From: an uncultured Myxococcales bacterium
Lineage (GTDB): Bacteria; Myxococcota_A; UBA9042
NCBI GenBank assembly: GCA_937915965.1
Contig: CALGHC010000026.1
Span: forward strand, 1-6,435
Length of the DNA stretch: 6,435 nucleotides
Direction of reading: 5' to 3'
The number at the start of each line of letters is the position of its first letter. Position 1 is the stretch's first letter. A program made the translations under genes and the position numbers. Shown here piece after piece: positions 1 to 6,405 of this stretch. Below the pieces are notes generated by a model. The model saw only the letters and a program-made list of their open reading frames with translations, had not been told where the DNA came from and did no database searches.

Positions 1-96
1 GACGCGCGGCCGGCGCGGCCGGCGACGAGCGGACGGCGCGGCAGGAACGCGGCAGCAAGACGGCGGCGGCACGCTGGCGTCGGAGAGGGACCCGCG
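1..96. other. GC-rich 5' flank, possible end of an upstream gene
   Basis: This stretch precedes liuC. Two plus-strand frames read through it without a stop. One of them ends at a TGA at 98-100, overlapping the liuC start codon as ATGA, the usual arrangement for coupled operon genes. However, the encoded tail (Arg/Gly/Ala-rich, ending near SERDPR) does not resemble the C-terminus of a carboxyltransferase or any family I recognise. A 9-bp unit is tandemly duplicated at 5-13 and 14-22. A purine-rich stretch at 82-90 is the ribosome binding site for liuC. No promoter was recognised here, so transcription probably enters from upstream. Confidence 0.3.
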
Positions 97-891
97 ATGA
101 CGATCCGAATCGAGCGGCGCGAAGGCATCGCCTGGCTGTGGCTCGCCAGGCCAGAGAAGCACAACGCATTTGACGGCGCGATGCTGCTGGCCATCGACAA
201 GGCGATCGGCGAGCTCGCCGAAGCCAGCGACGTGCGCGTCATCGTGATCGCCGGCGAGGGGCGCAGCTTCTGTGCCGGCGCGGATCTCGGTTGGATGGCC
301 GAACAGGCTGGCGCAGGTCACGAAGCCAACGTCGCCTCCGCGGTGCGCATGGGCGAGATCTTCCATCACATCGCCAGCTGCCCCAAGCCGGTGGTGGCGC
401 GCGTGCACGGCGCGGCCCTGGGCGGTGGTGTCGGTCTGGCGATGGCCGCCGATATCACCATCGCGACCAGGCGGGCTGTCTTCGGCCTGACCGAAGTGCG
501 CCTCGGCCTTGTGCCCGGCGTCATCTCGCCCTTCGTTGTACGCCGCGTCGGCCCCAGCCAGGCCCGCGCGCTCTTTCTCACTGGCGAGCGAGTCACCGCC
601 GCCGACGCCTGGCGTCTCGGGATGGTCCACTGGCTCGAAGAGGACGACGACGCCCTTGAACGGCGCCTCGACGTCGTGATCGCCGCGCTTGTCGCGGGCG
701 GTCCACAGGCGCAGGCGGCCAGCAAGCGACTGGTGGACGCGGTCGCCTTCCAGGCGCCCGCCGATGTGCTCGAGCTGACGGCCGAGTTCATCGCCACGCG
801 GCGCGAGTCCGCCGAGGCCGCCGAGGGCATGGCGGCGTTCCTGCTGCGGCGCCGGCCCTCGTGGATCCCCGGCGCGCAGGACGGTGAATGA
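97..891 (+). CDS. liuC: Enoyl-CoA hydratase/isomerase, probable methylglutaconyl-CoA hydratase
   Basis: This is a 264-residue crotonase-fold protein of the usual family length. It probably hydrates 3-methylglutaconyl-CoA to HMG-CoA in cytosolic leucine breakdown. FCAGADL at 58-64 forms the first oxyanion-hole segment, and ALGGGVGLAMAADI at 107-120 the second. Residues 130-147 (FGLTEVRLGLVPGVISPF) closely resemble bacterial LiuC proteins as I recall them. The two catalytic glutamates of classical crotonase (E144 and E164 in the rat enzyme) align with Gly113 and Glu133, so only the second is kept. From memory this is normal for LiuC/AtuE-type hydratases. The start ATG follows a purine-rich ribosome binding site at 82-90. 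The neighbouring carboxylase and HMG-CoA lyase genes support the leucine assignment. An AtuE-like isohexenylglutaconyl-CoA hydratase (acyclic terpene route) is the main alternative. The crotonase fold is near certain; the substrate is inferred mostly from context. Confidence 0.9.
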   Translation: MTIRIERREGIAWLWLARPEKHNAFDGAMLLAIDKAIGELAEASDVRVIVIAGEGRSFCAGADLGWMAEQAGAGHEANVASAVRMGEIFHHIASCPKPVVARVHGAALGGGVGLAMAADITIATRRAVFGLTEVRLGLVPGVISPFVVRRVGPSQARALFLTGERVTAADAWRLGMVHWLEEDDDALERRLDVVIAALVAGGPQAQAASKRLVDAVAFQAPADVLELTAEFIATRRESAEAAEGMAAFLLRRRPSWIPGAQDGE

Positions 892-903
892 GACGGCGCT
901 GGT

Positions 904-921
904 GGCGGCAATCGCGCCGCC
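904..921 (+). other. Small GC hairpin between liuC and liuD
   Basis: GGCGGC at 904-909 and GCCGCC at 916-921 can pair as a 6-bp stem around a 6-base loop. It lies in the 61-bp gap between the liuC stop and the favoured liuD start. No T-run follows, so it is not an intrinsic terminator. In DNA this GC-rich such stems are common by chance, and a role in processing or in setting subunit ratios is speculation. Confidence 0.25.
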
Positions 922-942
922 CCGGTCGCCAACCAGGTCGAT

Positions 943-947
943 GGAGG
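943..947 (+). promoter_or_regulatory. Shine-Dalgarno GGAGG deciding the liuD start
   Basis: GGAGG lies 5 bases before TTG at 953. Starting there gives an N-terminus of (M)RRVLIANRGEIAVRI, matching the position where biotin carboxylases normally begin. The in-frame ATG at 941 overlaps this ribosome binding site and has only a weak AGG ahead of it. GTG at 950 is only 2 bases away from it. GTG at 884 overlaps liuC by 8 bases and would add 23 residues that the family lacks. Confidence 0.6.
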
Positions 948-952
948 TCGTG

Positions 953-2503
953 TTGAGACGCGTGCTGATCGCCAACCGCGGGGAGATTGCTGTGCGCATC
1001 GCGCGCGGCTGTCACCTGCTGGACCTTGAGGCAGTGGCGGTCTACTCCGAGGCCGACGCGACGGCTCGTCACGTGCGCTTCGCCGATCTCGCCGTTTGCA
1101 TCGGCCCGGCCGAGCCGGCGCAGAGCTATCTCGACGGCGCCCGCATCCTTGAGGCCGCTCGCCGCACCGGCGCGGACGCGATCCATCCGGGCTACGGTTT
1201 TCTCTCCGAGAGCCCGGACTTCGCCCGCGCCGTCGAGGCCGCCGGGCTGATCTGGATCGGGCCGCCGGCCGATGTCATCGCGCCGCTCGCTTCCAAGACC
1301 GCCGCCAAGGCGGTCGCTTCGCAGGCAGGCGTGCCGACGGCTCCCTCGGTGGTGCTGGAGCTGGCCATGGACGCAGCCGCCCTGACCAAGGCCGCCGCCC
1401 AGGTCGGCTACCCGCTGCTGGTCAAGCCCCAGGAGGGCGGCGGTGGCAAGGGAATGGAGCGCGTCGATGGCCCCGACCAGCTCGAGGCCGCGGTCGCAGC
1501 TTCGCGGCGGGTCGCGCTGTCGGCGTTTGCCTCTGACAAGCTCTTCCTGGAGCGCTACGTCGAGCGCGCCCGTCACGTCGAGGTGCAGGTACTCGGCGAC
1601 CACCACGGCGAGGTCATTCACCTCTTCGAGCGCGAGTGCAGCCTGCAGCGCCGCCACCAGAAGGTCGTCGAGGAGTCGCCCTGCGCCGACCTCAGCGCCG
1701 CCGAACGCGAAGCCATCTGCGAGAGCGGCCGCGCCTTCGCCGCGCGCATCGGCTACGTCGGCGCCGGCACCGTCGAGTTCCTCTTCGACCCGGTCAGCCG
1801 CGCGCACTACTTCCTCGAGATGAACACGCGCCTGCAGGTCGAACATCCGGTCTCCGAGGTCGTGGTCGGCATCGACCTGGTCGCCGCCCAGCTCCGCATC
1901 GCCCGCGGCGAGCGCATCGCCGACATGGCCGCGCTCGCCGCGCCCAGCCAGCGCGGCCACGCCGTCGAGCTGCGCATCTACGCCGAGGACCCCGCTGCCG
2001 GCTTCGTGCCGACCGCCGGCCCGATACTGCGCGCGTCGTGGCCCGCTGGTCCGTTCGTGCGCGTCGACTCGGGCTACGAGACGGGCGACGAGGTCTCGAT
2101 GTACTACGACCCGATGATCGCCAAGATCATCGTCTGGGGCAGCGACCGGCCGCAGGCCTTGGAGCGCGCGCGCGTCGCCCTGGGCGAGACCATCATCCAC
2201 GGTGTGCGCACCAACGTCGCGATGCTGCTGGACCTGATCGCGCGCGACGACGTGCGCGCCGGTGCGGTTCATACCCACCTGATCGACGCCATCTACGCCG
2301 ACGGCGCGCCCGGCCTGATCGACACCCTCGAACCCGCTGCGCTCGCGGTACTGGCGGCTGCCGGACCGGGCGGCCCGATGCACACACACAATGCGGCTTC
2401 GGGCGGCGCCGTCGACGCGGGAGAACAGGGCGAGTCGCTGCGCGACCCCTGGCTCGCCCTGACGGGGCTGCGCGTCGGCGCCGACGGCGGGGGTGAGTCG
2501 TGA
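953..2503 (+). CDS. liuD: Biotin carboxylase subunit of acyl-CoA carboxylase, probable methylcrotonyl-CoA carboxylase alpha (BC part)
   Basis: This 516-residue biotin carboxylase uses ATP and bicarbonate to carboxylate biotin on the carrier protein encoded next door. The carboxyl group then passes to an acyl-CoA, here probably 3-methylcrotonyl-CoA. From the TTG start, the N-terminal domain (RRVLIANRGEIA) covers about 1-113. The ATP-grasp domain covers about 115-315, with Lys115, Lys158, the Gly loop EGGGGKGM at 161-168, His208 and Lys237. E275 and the EMNTR segment (Glu289, Asn291, Arg293) match E. coli AccC E276, E288, N290 and R292; RLQVEHPVSE follows. The C-terminal lid covers about 335-445. 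A low-complexity Ala/Gly tail ends in RDPWLALTGLR, recalling the W..L.GWR segment that introduces the linker domain in full-length alpha subunits. No biotin site is present on this chain. The gene overlaps the next one by GTGA. Pyruvate, propionyl-CoA or geranyl-CoA carboxylase are alternatives that context makes less likely. Other possible starts are 884, 941 and 950. Confidence 0.9.
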   Translation: MRRVLIANRGEIAVRIARGCHLLDLEAVAVYSEADATARHVRFADLAVCIGPAEPAQSYLDGARILEAARRTGADAIHPGYGFLSESPDFARAVEAAGLIWIGPPADVIAPLASKTAAKAVASQAGVPTAPSVVLELAMDAAALTKAAAQVGYPLLVKPQEGGGGKGMERVDGPDQLEAAVAASRRVALSAFASDKLFLERYVERARHVEVQVLGDHHGEVIHLFERECSLQRRHQKVVEESPCADLSAAEREAICESGRAFAARIGYVGAGTVEFLFDPVSRAHYFLEMNTRLQVEHPVSEVVVGIDLVAAQLRIARGERIADMAALAAPSQRGHAVELRIYAEDPAAGFVPTAGPILRASWPAGPFVRVDSGYETGDEVSMYYDPMIAKIIVWGSDRPQALERARVALGETIIHGVRTNVAMLLDLIARDDVRAGAVHTHLIDAIYADGAPGLIDTLEPAALAVLAAAGPGGPMHTHNAASGGAVDAGEQGESLRDPWLALTGLRVGADGGGES

Positions 2504-3048
2504 AGCGCACTTTTGCCTTGTCGCCTGATCGCGCGCTCGACCTCGTCGTTCTGGGCAGCCGCGCGGGCCGCGTCGAGGTGCAGGTCGCGGGCACCGACGG
2601 CGAGCCAGACACGCAGGTGACGGCTCAGCTGCGCGCGGCGCCGGGGGGCGACTGGCTCGTCGAGATCGACGGCGTGACCCGCCGCGTCTCGCTCAGCGTC
2701 GACGCCGAGGTCGCCTGGATCGATGTCGGCGGCGCGACCGGCAGTCTCGCCAGGACGGCGCGATGCGAGCGCGTCGAGCAGCGCCGTGGTCGCGCTGTTC
2801 ACGCCGACAACGCGGTGCGATCGCCGATGACCGGCCGCGTAGTCGCCCTGCCGGTGGCCGTCGGCGACACGGTCGCTCGTGGCGACGTGCTCGTCGTCGT
2901 CGAGGCGATGAAGATGGAGCAGCCCCTGAAAGCGCCGCGCGATGGTGTCGTCGCCGCCATCCACGCGGCCGTCGGCGAGCTCGTCGATGGTGGGGTCGAG
3001 CTTGTAGTCCTCGCCGCGGACGTCAGCGCTTCTGCGGCCGAGGGGTGA
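2500..3048 (+). CDS. Biotin carboxyl carrier protein with N-terminal linker domain (BT-BCCP part of the carboxylase alpha subunit)
   Basis: This 182-residue protein carries the biotin arm of the carboxylase. Residues 107-172 form a biotinyl domain: SPMTGRVVALPVAVGDTV, then the EAMKME motif at 135-140 with Lys138 as the biotinylation site, then APRDGVVAAIH and GELVDGG. A BirA-type ligase elsewhere would attach the biotin. Residues 1-90 look like a beta-rich linker (WLVEIDGVTRRVSL, VAWIDVGG). This is the position of the domain that joins biotin carboxylase to carrier, and contacts the beta subunit, in MCC/PCC-type alpha subunits. The GTG start overlaps the liuD stop by 4 bases, and GGTGA at 2492-2496 can serve as ribosome binding site. 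A TGA in this frame at 2494-2496 rules out continuous translation from further upstream. The protein is essentially the missing C-terminal third of the alpha subunit. Carrier function is certain from the motif; partnership with liuD follows from the overlap. Confidence 0.9.
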   Translation: MKRTFALSPDRALDLVVLGSRAGRVEVQVAGTDGEPDTQVTAQLRAAPGGDWLVEIDGVTRRVSLSVDAEVAWIDVGGATGSLARTARCERVEQRRGRAVHADNAVRSPMTGRVVALPVAVGDTVARGDVLVVVEAMKMEQPLKAPRDGVVAAIHAAVGELVDGGVELVVLAADVSASAAEG

Positions 3049-3951
3049 ATGATGAAGCTACCTGAGGCCATAGAGGTCGTCGAAGTGGGGCCGCGCGATG
3101 GCCTGCAGAACGAGAAGACGCGGGTGCCGACGGCCGCAAAGATCGCTCTGGTCGACGGTCTGGCGGCCGCCGGGCTGCGCCGAATCGAGGTCAGCTCATT
3201 CGTGCGGCCCGACACGATCCCCCAGCTTGACGACGCCGACGCCGTATTTGCAGGCATCACGCGACGCCCGGGGGTTCGCTACAGCGCCCTGGTCCCCAAC
3301 GAGATTGGCCTCGATCGCGCCTTGCTCGCCGGGGTCGACGAGATCTCGGTGTTCACTGGAGTGACCGATTCCTTCGTCCGGGCCAACATCCGCATGTCCG
3401 TCGAAGACTCGCTGCGCCGATTCGCTCCCCTGGTCGCGCGCGCCCTCGACGCCGGCTTGCTGGTGCGGGGCTACGTCTCGGTCGCCTTTGGTTGCCCCTA
3501 CGACGGCGAGGTAGCCATCGGCCGCGCCCTCGACGTGACCGCCAGCCTGATCGACATGGGCTGCACCGAGGTCTCGATCGGCGACACCATCGGCGTCGCC
3601 ACGCCCGGTCAGGTCGCGCGCTGGCTCGACGAGGCACGCCGGCGGCTGGATACGACGCGACTGGCGATGCACTTCCACGACACCCGCGGCACCGCGCTCG
3701 CCAACGTCCTGGTCGCGCTCGACGCCGGCATCGTCGTCTTCGACAGCGCCGCAGGCGGGCTCGGCGGTTGCCCCTATGCGCCGGGCGCGAGCGGCAACCT
3801 CGCCACCGAGGACCTCGTCTGGGCGATGTCAGGCTCGGGGGTCGCGACTGGCATCGACATCGACGCCCTCTGCGTGGCTAGCCGCGGCGTCGCCGAACAC
3901 CTGGGCCGCGAACTGCCCGGCCGCTATCTCGACAGCTGTCGGAAATATTGA
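3049..3951 (+). CDS. liuE: Hydroxymethylglutaryl-CoA lyase
   Basis: This 300-residue enzyme cleaves HMG-CoA to acetyl-CoA and acetoacetate, the last step of leucine catabolism (also called mvaB). It is a TIM barrel of the DRE-TIM family and starts with EVGPRDGLQNEK. Residues map onto human HMGCL with a constant offset of 25: Arg16 (R41), Asp17 (D42), Lys23 (K48), Glu47 (E72), Asp179 (D204), His208 and His210 (H233/H235 in HFHD), Cys241 (C266 in the GGLGGCPYAPG loop) and Asn250 (N275). All metal and catalytic positions are therefore present and the enzyme should be active. The carrier-protein stop abuts the ATG at 3049. A second ATG at 3052 is better spaced from the ribosome binding site GGGGTGA (3042-3048) and may be the true start. 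This is the last gene of the cluster and runs towards a minus-strand gene 16 bp away. No other DRE-TIM enzyme fits all these residues. Confidence 0.96.
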   Translation: MMKLPEAIEVVEVGPRDGLQNEKTRVPTAAKIALVDGLAAAGLRRIEVSSFVRPDTIPQLDDADAVFAGITRRPGVRYSALVPNEIGLDRALLAGVDEISVFTGVTDSFVRANIRMSVEDSLRRFAPLVARALDAGLLVRGYVSVAFGCPYDGEVAIGRALDVTASLIDMGCTEVSIGDTIGVATPGQVARWLDEARRRLDTTRLAMHFHDTRGTALANVLVALDAGIVVFDSAAGGLGGCPYAPGASGNLATEDLVWAMSGSGVATGIDIDALCVASRGVAEHLGRELPGRYLDSCRKY

Positions 3952-3967
3952 TCTTTTTAAGGTCGGG

Positions 3968-4342
3968 CTAGTCGTCGGCGAGGTCGCCGTACTTCTGCCG
4001 TGCGCACGGCGGGCAGACCGTGTGGGTCACCAGTGTGTCGCGAAACGAGAAGGTCTCGGCGCCAGACGTGTACCACTCCCCGGCCATCCGGGTACTTCGG
4101 CAGACCGCACAGACCGCGACCAGGGCCGGATTGCCGGTCTCGCTGTCATCCAGGGTGCGACCGACATTGGTCATCCCCTTGATCGTCCCCGCCACAACCG
4201 CACCGCGCGCGATGATCACCGGCGCGTCGCCGACGCCGGAGTCCCGACTCTTGGCGCGCAGGGTGAGGGCCGCCTCGTCGGGGCTCTCGATGCGTTTGCC
4301 GCGTCCGTGTCGCGGCTCGTCCGTGCTGCTCATCGAGGACAC
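3968..4342 (-). CDS. Small hypothetical protein with C-terminal CxxC...CxxC putative zinc ribbon
   Basis: This 124-residue soluble protein of unknown function has no signal peptide or membrane segment. Residues 1-40 are polar and probably disordered, and 41-75 are a short hydrophobic/Gly stretch I do not recognise. The C-terminal part has Cys78-x2-Cys81, 28 residues, then Cys110-x2-Cys113, with His107 just before the second pair. The pattern C..CR..R...EW...(TH.VCPPCAR.KYGDL) resembles the cysteine-rich tail found after PAS or receiver domains in some deltaproteobacterial signalling proteins (recalled form: ICASCKKIRDD..YW...FSHGICPEC). Here it stands alone. The likely start is GTG at 4342; ATG at 4333 would remove three residues. 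Neither has a good ribosome binding site, and an in-frame stop at 4409-4411 excludes a longer protein. It lies 151 bp downstream of the kinase on the same strand, so it might be co-expressed, but it also has its own candidate promoter. The cysteine pattern argues that this is a real gene. Confidence 0.7.
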   Translation of the reverse strand: MSSMSSTDEPRHGRGKRIESPDEAALTLRAKSRDSGVGDAPVIIARGAVVAGTIKGMTNVGRTLDDSETGNPALVAVCAVCRSTRMAGEWYTSGAETFSFRDTLVTHTVCPPCARQKYGDLADD

Positions 4343-4383
4343 GCTGGTCGTGGGGTTTTGAGTCGGCTCGGGTGGTCTCGACC

Positions 4384-4398
4384 GCCGCTTGTCGCGGC
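4384..4398 (-). other. Possible hairpin in the leader of the zinc-ribbon gene
   Basis: GCCGC at 4384-4388 and GCGGC at 4394-4398 can form a 5-bp stem with a 5-base loop. It would lie in the roughly 70-base leader if the promoter at 4422-4450 is used. It has no T-run and is not a terminator. It may be chance in GC-rich DNA. Confidence 0.2.
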
Positions 4399-4421
4399 CG
4401 CCGGGACGTCAGGGTCGTGGC

Positions 4422-4450
4422 AGAATGGCTGCCTGGATCCGGGGTGTCAA
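4422..4450 (-). promoter_or_regulatory. Candidate sigma70-type promoter for the zinc-ribbon gene
   Basis: Read on the minus strand, a perfect TTGACA -35 box (4450-4445) is followed after 17 bp by CATTCT (4427-4422), which matches the -10 consensus at only three of six positions. Transcription would start near 4415, about 70 bases before the GTG at 4342. The 4343-4493 gap around it holds no gene and no clear intrinsic terminator after the kinase stop, so read-through from the kinase is also possible. Confidence 0.4.
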
Positions 4451-4493
4451 ACAGAAACATGTGTGATTCTTGCTGCCGCCGGCGTGGGCCGTC

Positions 4494-6398
4494 TCAATTG
4501 ACCGCGAGCAACGTCGCGTAGACCCCGAGCACCACGACCCCGGCCCAGACCAGCGCGGTCAGACCAAGAAGCGACCAACTCGCCGGTTCTAGGCCCGGAT
4601 CTCGGGACGGCAACACCGCGGCCGCCGCCTGAATCGGCGAGACGATGGGTGTCGGTGGCCGGTGTGGGGTCGACACGCGCGGTGGCCCATCGTCGGTCAG
4701 CGCTTGAAGAAACTGCGTCGGCGCGTCGGCCACGGGCGCTTGGGCCGGTCCCGACACGACCGGCGGCGGTGGCGTCTGGCCACGCACGTCGGCGGTCGGC
4801 GCCGCCGTTTCAATCTGCAGCATCGATGTGTGCTGGTCATGGACACCGCCGGCTGCCGGGACCAGCGGCGCGCTGGCGACCGGCCTGCGCACCGCCGGTG
4901 CGATTCGGACCGACGACGGCGCGCGGCCGGTCAGCCGCAAACTGTTGGGGCGTGACGCGACCGCGCCGGGCGGCTGAGGTACGGGTGAGCTGCGCGGCGG
5001 CGGCGCAGGTGGTCCGACCACGGGCAGCGCCATGGTCGGCTGATCCTCGGCGTCCGCTAGCGGCAGCGGCGGCGGCGGCACGCTGGCCCCGACTACCTCT
5101 GACGCGACAGTCGGCGAAGCCGAGGACGCCGGCACATCGGCAGCCCCGATCTTGCGATCCTGGCCTGCCAGGAGGGTGGGCAGCGGCGGTGGCCGGGCTC
5201 CGCTGTTCTTCGAGGGGCGCGGTGCCACGCGGCGCGTCTCGCCCGCCTCGTCCAGGTCGCTGACTTGCGCGCCATGGGACATCAGGTCGCTGGGGACAAC
5301 GCTGCCGCTGATTGCGTCACCGCCGATCGCGTCTGCGCCGGCTGCATGGCTGGCACCATCGTCGTCGGGCATCGCGGCGATCGCTCGCGTTGGCTCGTCG
5401 GCCTCACCCTCGCCGGTCTCTGCGACCGCCCAGGCGCCGGACTCGGGCACCGGCCGGTCGTCCGCGCGTTCGTAGAGCTCGCGCAGCCAAACGGAGAGGG
5501 TCTCGCGGTCACAGAACAGGCCGAGCTTGCGGCCCACGGCGACGAGGGCGCTGTGCAGCTCGCGGCCAGTCTGGTAGCGATCCTGAGGTTTTGCCGACAG
5601 CGCTCGGTCGGCGACCGCGCGCAGGGGAGGCGGGACTCGACCTGAACGCTCCGGCGGCCAGTGGTAGTCCGCCCGTCCGACCCGCGAGAGCAGGCGCCCG
5701 TGGTCGTCCTCGTCGTACAGAGGTGTCGTGCAGAGCATCTCGTAGAGCAGAATACCGGCGCTGAACAGGTCCGAGCGGTGGTCGAGCGTCTCGCCGCGCG
5801 CGTGTTCGGGGCTCATGTAGTAGAGCTTGCCCTTGACCACGCCAGCCTGGGTGTGGGTGAAGCGGTAGGCGGCCTTGGCGATGCCGAAGTCCGTCAGCTT
5901 GACCTCGCCGAGGTGACTGAGCAGGACGTTTTGCGGGCTGATGTCGCGGTGGATGATGCCCAACGGCGTGCCATCGGCGGCGCGGCGAGCGTGCGCGTAG
6001 TCGAGCGCCGAGGCGAGCTCGCCGGCGATGTAGATCGCCATCTCGATCGGCAGATCCATCTGGTTGTCGTGCAGCCGCTGCAGCAGCCGGAAGACGTCGA
6101 CCCCGTCGATGTATTCCAAGGCGATGTAATAGGCGCCGTCGGTCTCGCCGACGTCGAGGATCTGCACCACGTTGGGGTGGCCGAGTTGGCTGACGATCTT
6201 GGCCTCGTCGGTCAACATCTCGACGAACTTGCGGTCGCTGCCGAAGTGGGCATACATCCGCTTGATCGCGACCGGCTTCTCGAAGCCGCCGAAGCCCGGC
6301 ATGCCGGCTCGGAAGACCTCTGCCATACCACCCGCGCCGATTCGTTCGCGCAGGATGTAGCGGCCAAACGGACGTGGTAGTGGTTCATCCCTCGCCAT
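4494..6398 (-). CDS. Serine/threonine protein kinase with C-terminal membrane anchor
   Basis: This 634-residue Hanks-type kinase phosphorylates proteins on Ser/Thr. The kinase domain (about 14-285) is complete: Gly loop GAGGMAEV at 21-28, Lys46 in VAIKRM, Glu65 as the alpha-C glutamate, catalytic loop HRDISPQN at 150-157 (Asp152, Asn157), DFG at 170-172, SPE at 197-199, Asp210 and Arg274. Arg151 before the catalytic Asp makes it an RD kinase, and Thr181/Thr183 are candidate activation-loop phosphosites. The catalytic loop and the FCDRETLSVWLRELYE segment after the domain are typical of myxobacterial kinases as I recall them. Residues about 315-606 are a Pro/Ala/Ser-rich linker with poly-proline runs (PPPLP at 403-407, PPPPLP at 441-446, PPPP at 543-546). 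Residues about 608-631 form one hydrophobic helix ending three residues from the C-terminus. The kinase should face the cytoplasm, and there is no PASTA or other extracytoplasmic sensor. The substrate is unknown. The ATG has no ribosome binding site but lies just after a -10-like box. Confidence 0.95.
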   Translation of the reverse strand: MARDEPLPRPFGRYILRERIGAGGMAEVFRAGMPGFGGFEKPVAIKRMYAHFGSDRKFVEMLTDEAKIVSQLGHPNVVQILDVGETDGAYYIALEYIDGVDVFRLLQRLHDNQMDLPIEMAIYIAGELASALDYAHARRAADGTPLGIIHRDISPQNVLLSHLGEVKLTDFGIAKAAYRFTHTQAGVVKGKLYYMSPEHARGETLDHRSDLFSAGILLYEMLCTTPLYDEDDHGRLLSRVGRADYHWPPERSGRVPPPLRAVADRALSAKPQDRYQTGRELHSALVAVGRKLGLFCDRETLSVWLRELYERADDRPVPESGAWAVAETGEGEADEPTRAIAAMPDDDGASHAAGADAIGGDAISGSVVPSDLMSHGAQVSDLDEAGETRRVAPRPSKNSGARPPPLPTLLAGQDRKIGAADVPASSASPTVASEVVGASVPPPPLPLADAEDQPTMALPVVGPPAPPPRSSPVPQPPGAVASRPNSLRLTGRAPSSVRIAPAVRRPVASAPLVPAAGGVHDQHTSMLQIETAAPTADVRGQTPPPPVVSGPAQAPVADAPTQFLQALTDDGPPRVSTPHRPPTPIVSPIQAAAAVLPSRDPGLEPASWSLLGLTALVWAGVVVLGVYATLLAVN

Positions 6399-6405
6399 GG
6401 CGGGC

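Noticed and set aside
884..952. GTG 884 start for liuD overlapping liuC by 8 bp
   Set aside because: It adds 23 residues absent from biotin carboxylases and has only AGGA 2 bases from the GTG, while GGAGG-TTG at 943-955 fits much better.
788..2389. Long minus-strand open frame (533 codons) opposite liuC/liuD
   Set aside because: It is antisense to a biotin carboxylase with all catalytic residues. Its translation is Asp/Arg/Gly/Ala/Val-rich without recognisable motifs, as expected from the complement of GC-rich codons.
2485..2503. Programmed -1 frameshift joining liuD to the carrier gene
   Set aside because: The carrier frame contains TGA at 2494-2496, leaving almost no window for slippage, and the G-run codons do not form a proper X XXY YYZ heptamer.
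3930..3958. Intrinsic terminator after liuE
   Set aside because: The palindrome forms only a 4-bp stem and lies 12 bases from a short T-run, which is too weak and too far to call.
3776..4501. Plus-strand open frame (241 codons) running from liuE across the convergent region
   Set aside because: It starts inside liuE in another frame and lies antisense to the CxxC gene. The translation shows no domain, whereas the minus-strand frame has an ordered cysteine motif.
5661..6380. Plus-strand open frame (239 codons) opposite the kinase domain
   Set aside because: It mirrors the conserved kinase coding sequence and has no family motif. Its length is explained by codon bias on the other strand.
4494..6398. 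Functional operon link between the kinase and the leucine catabolic genes
   Set aside because: The two blocks are on opposite strands and converge. Nothing in the sequence shows a regulatory connection.
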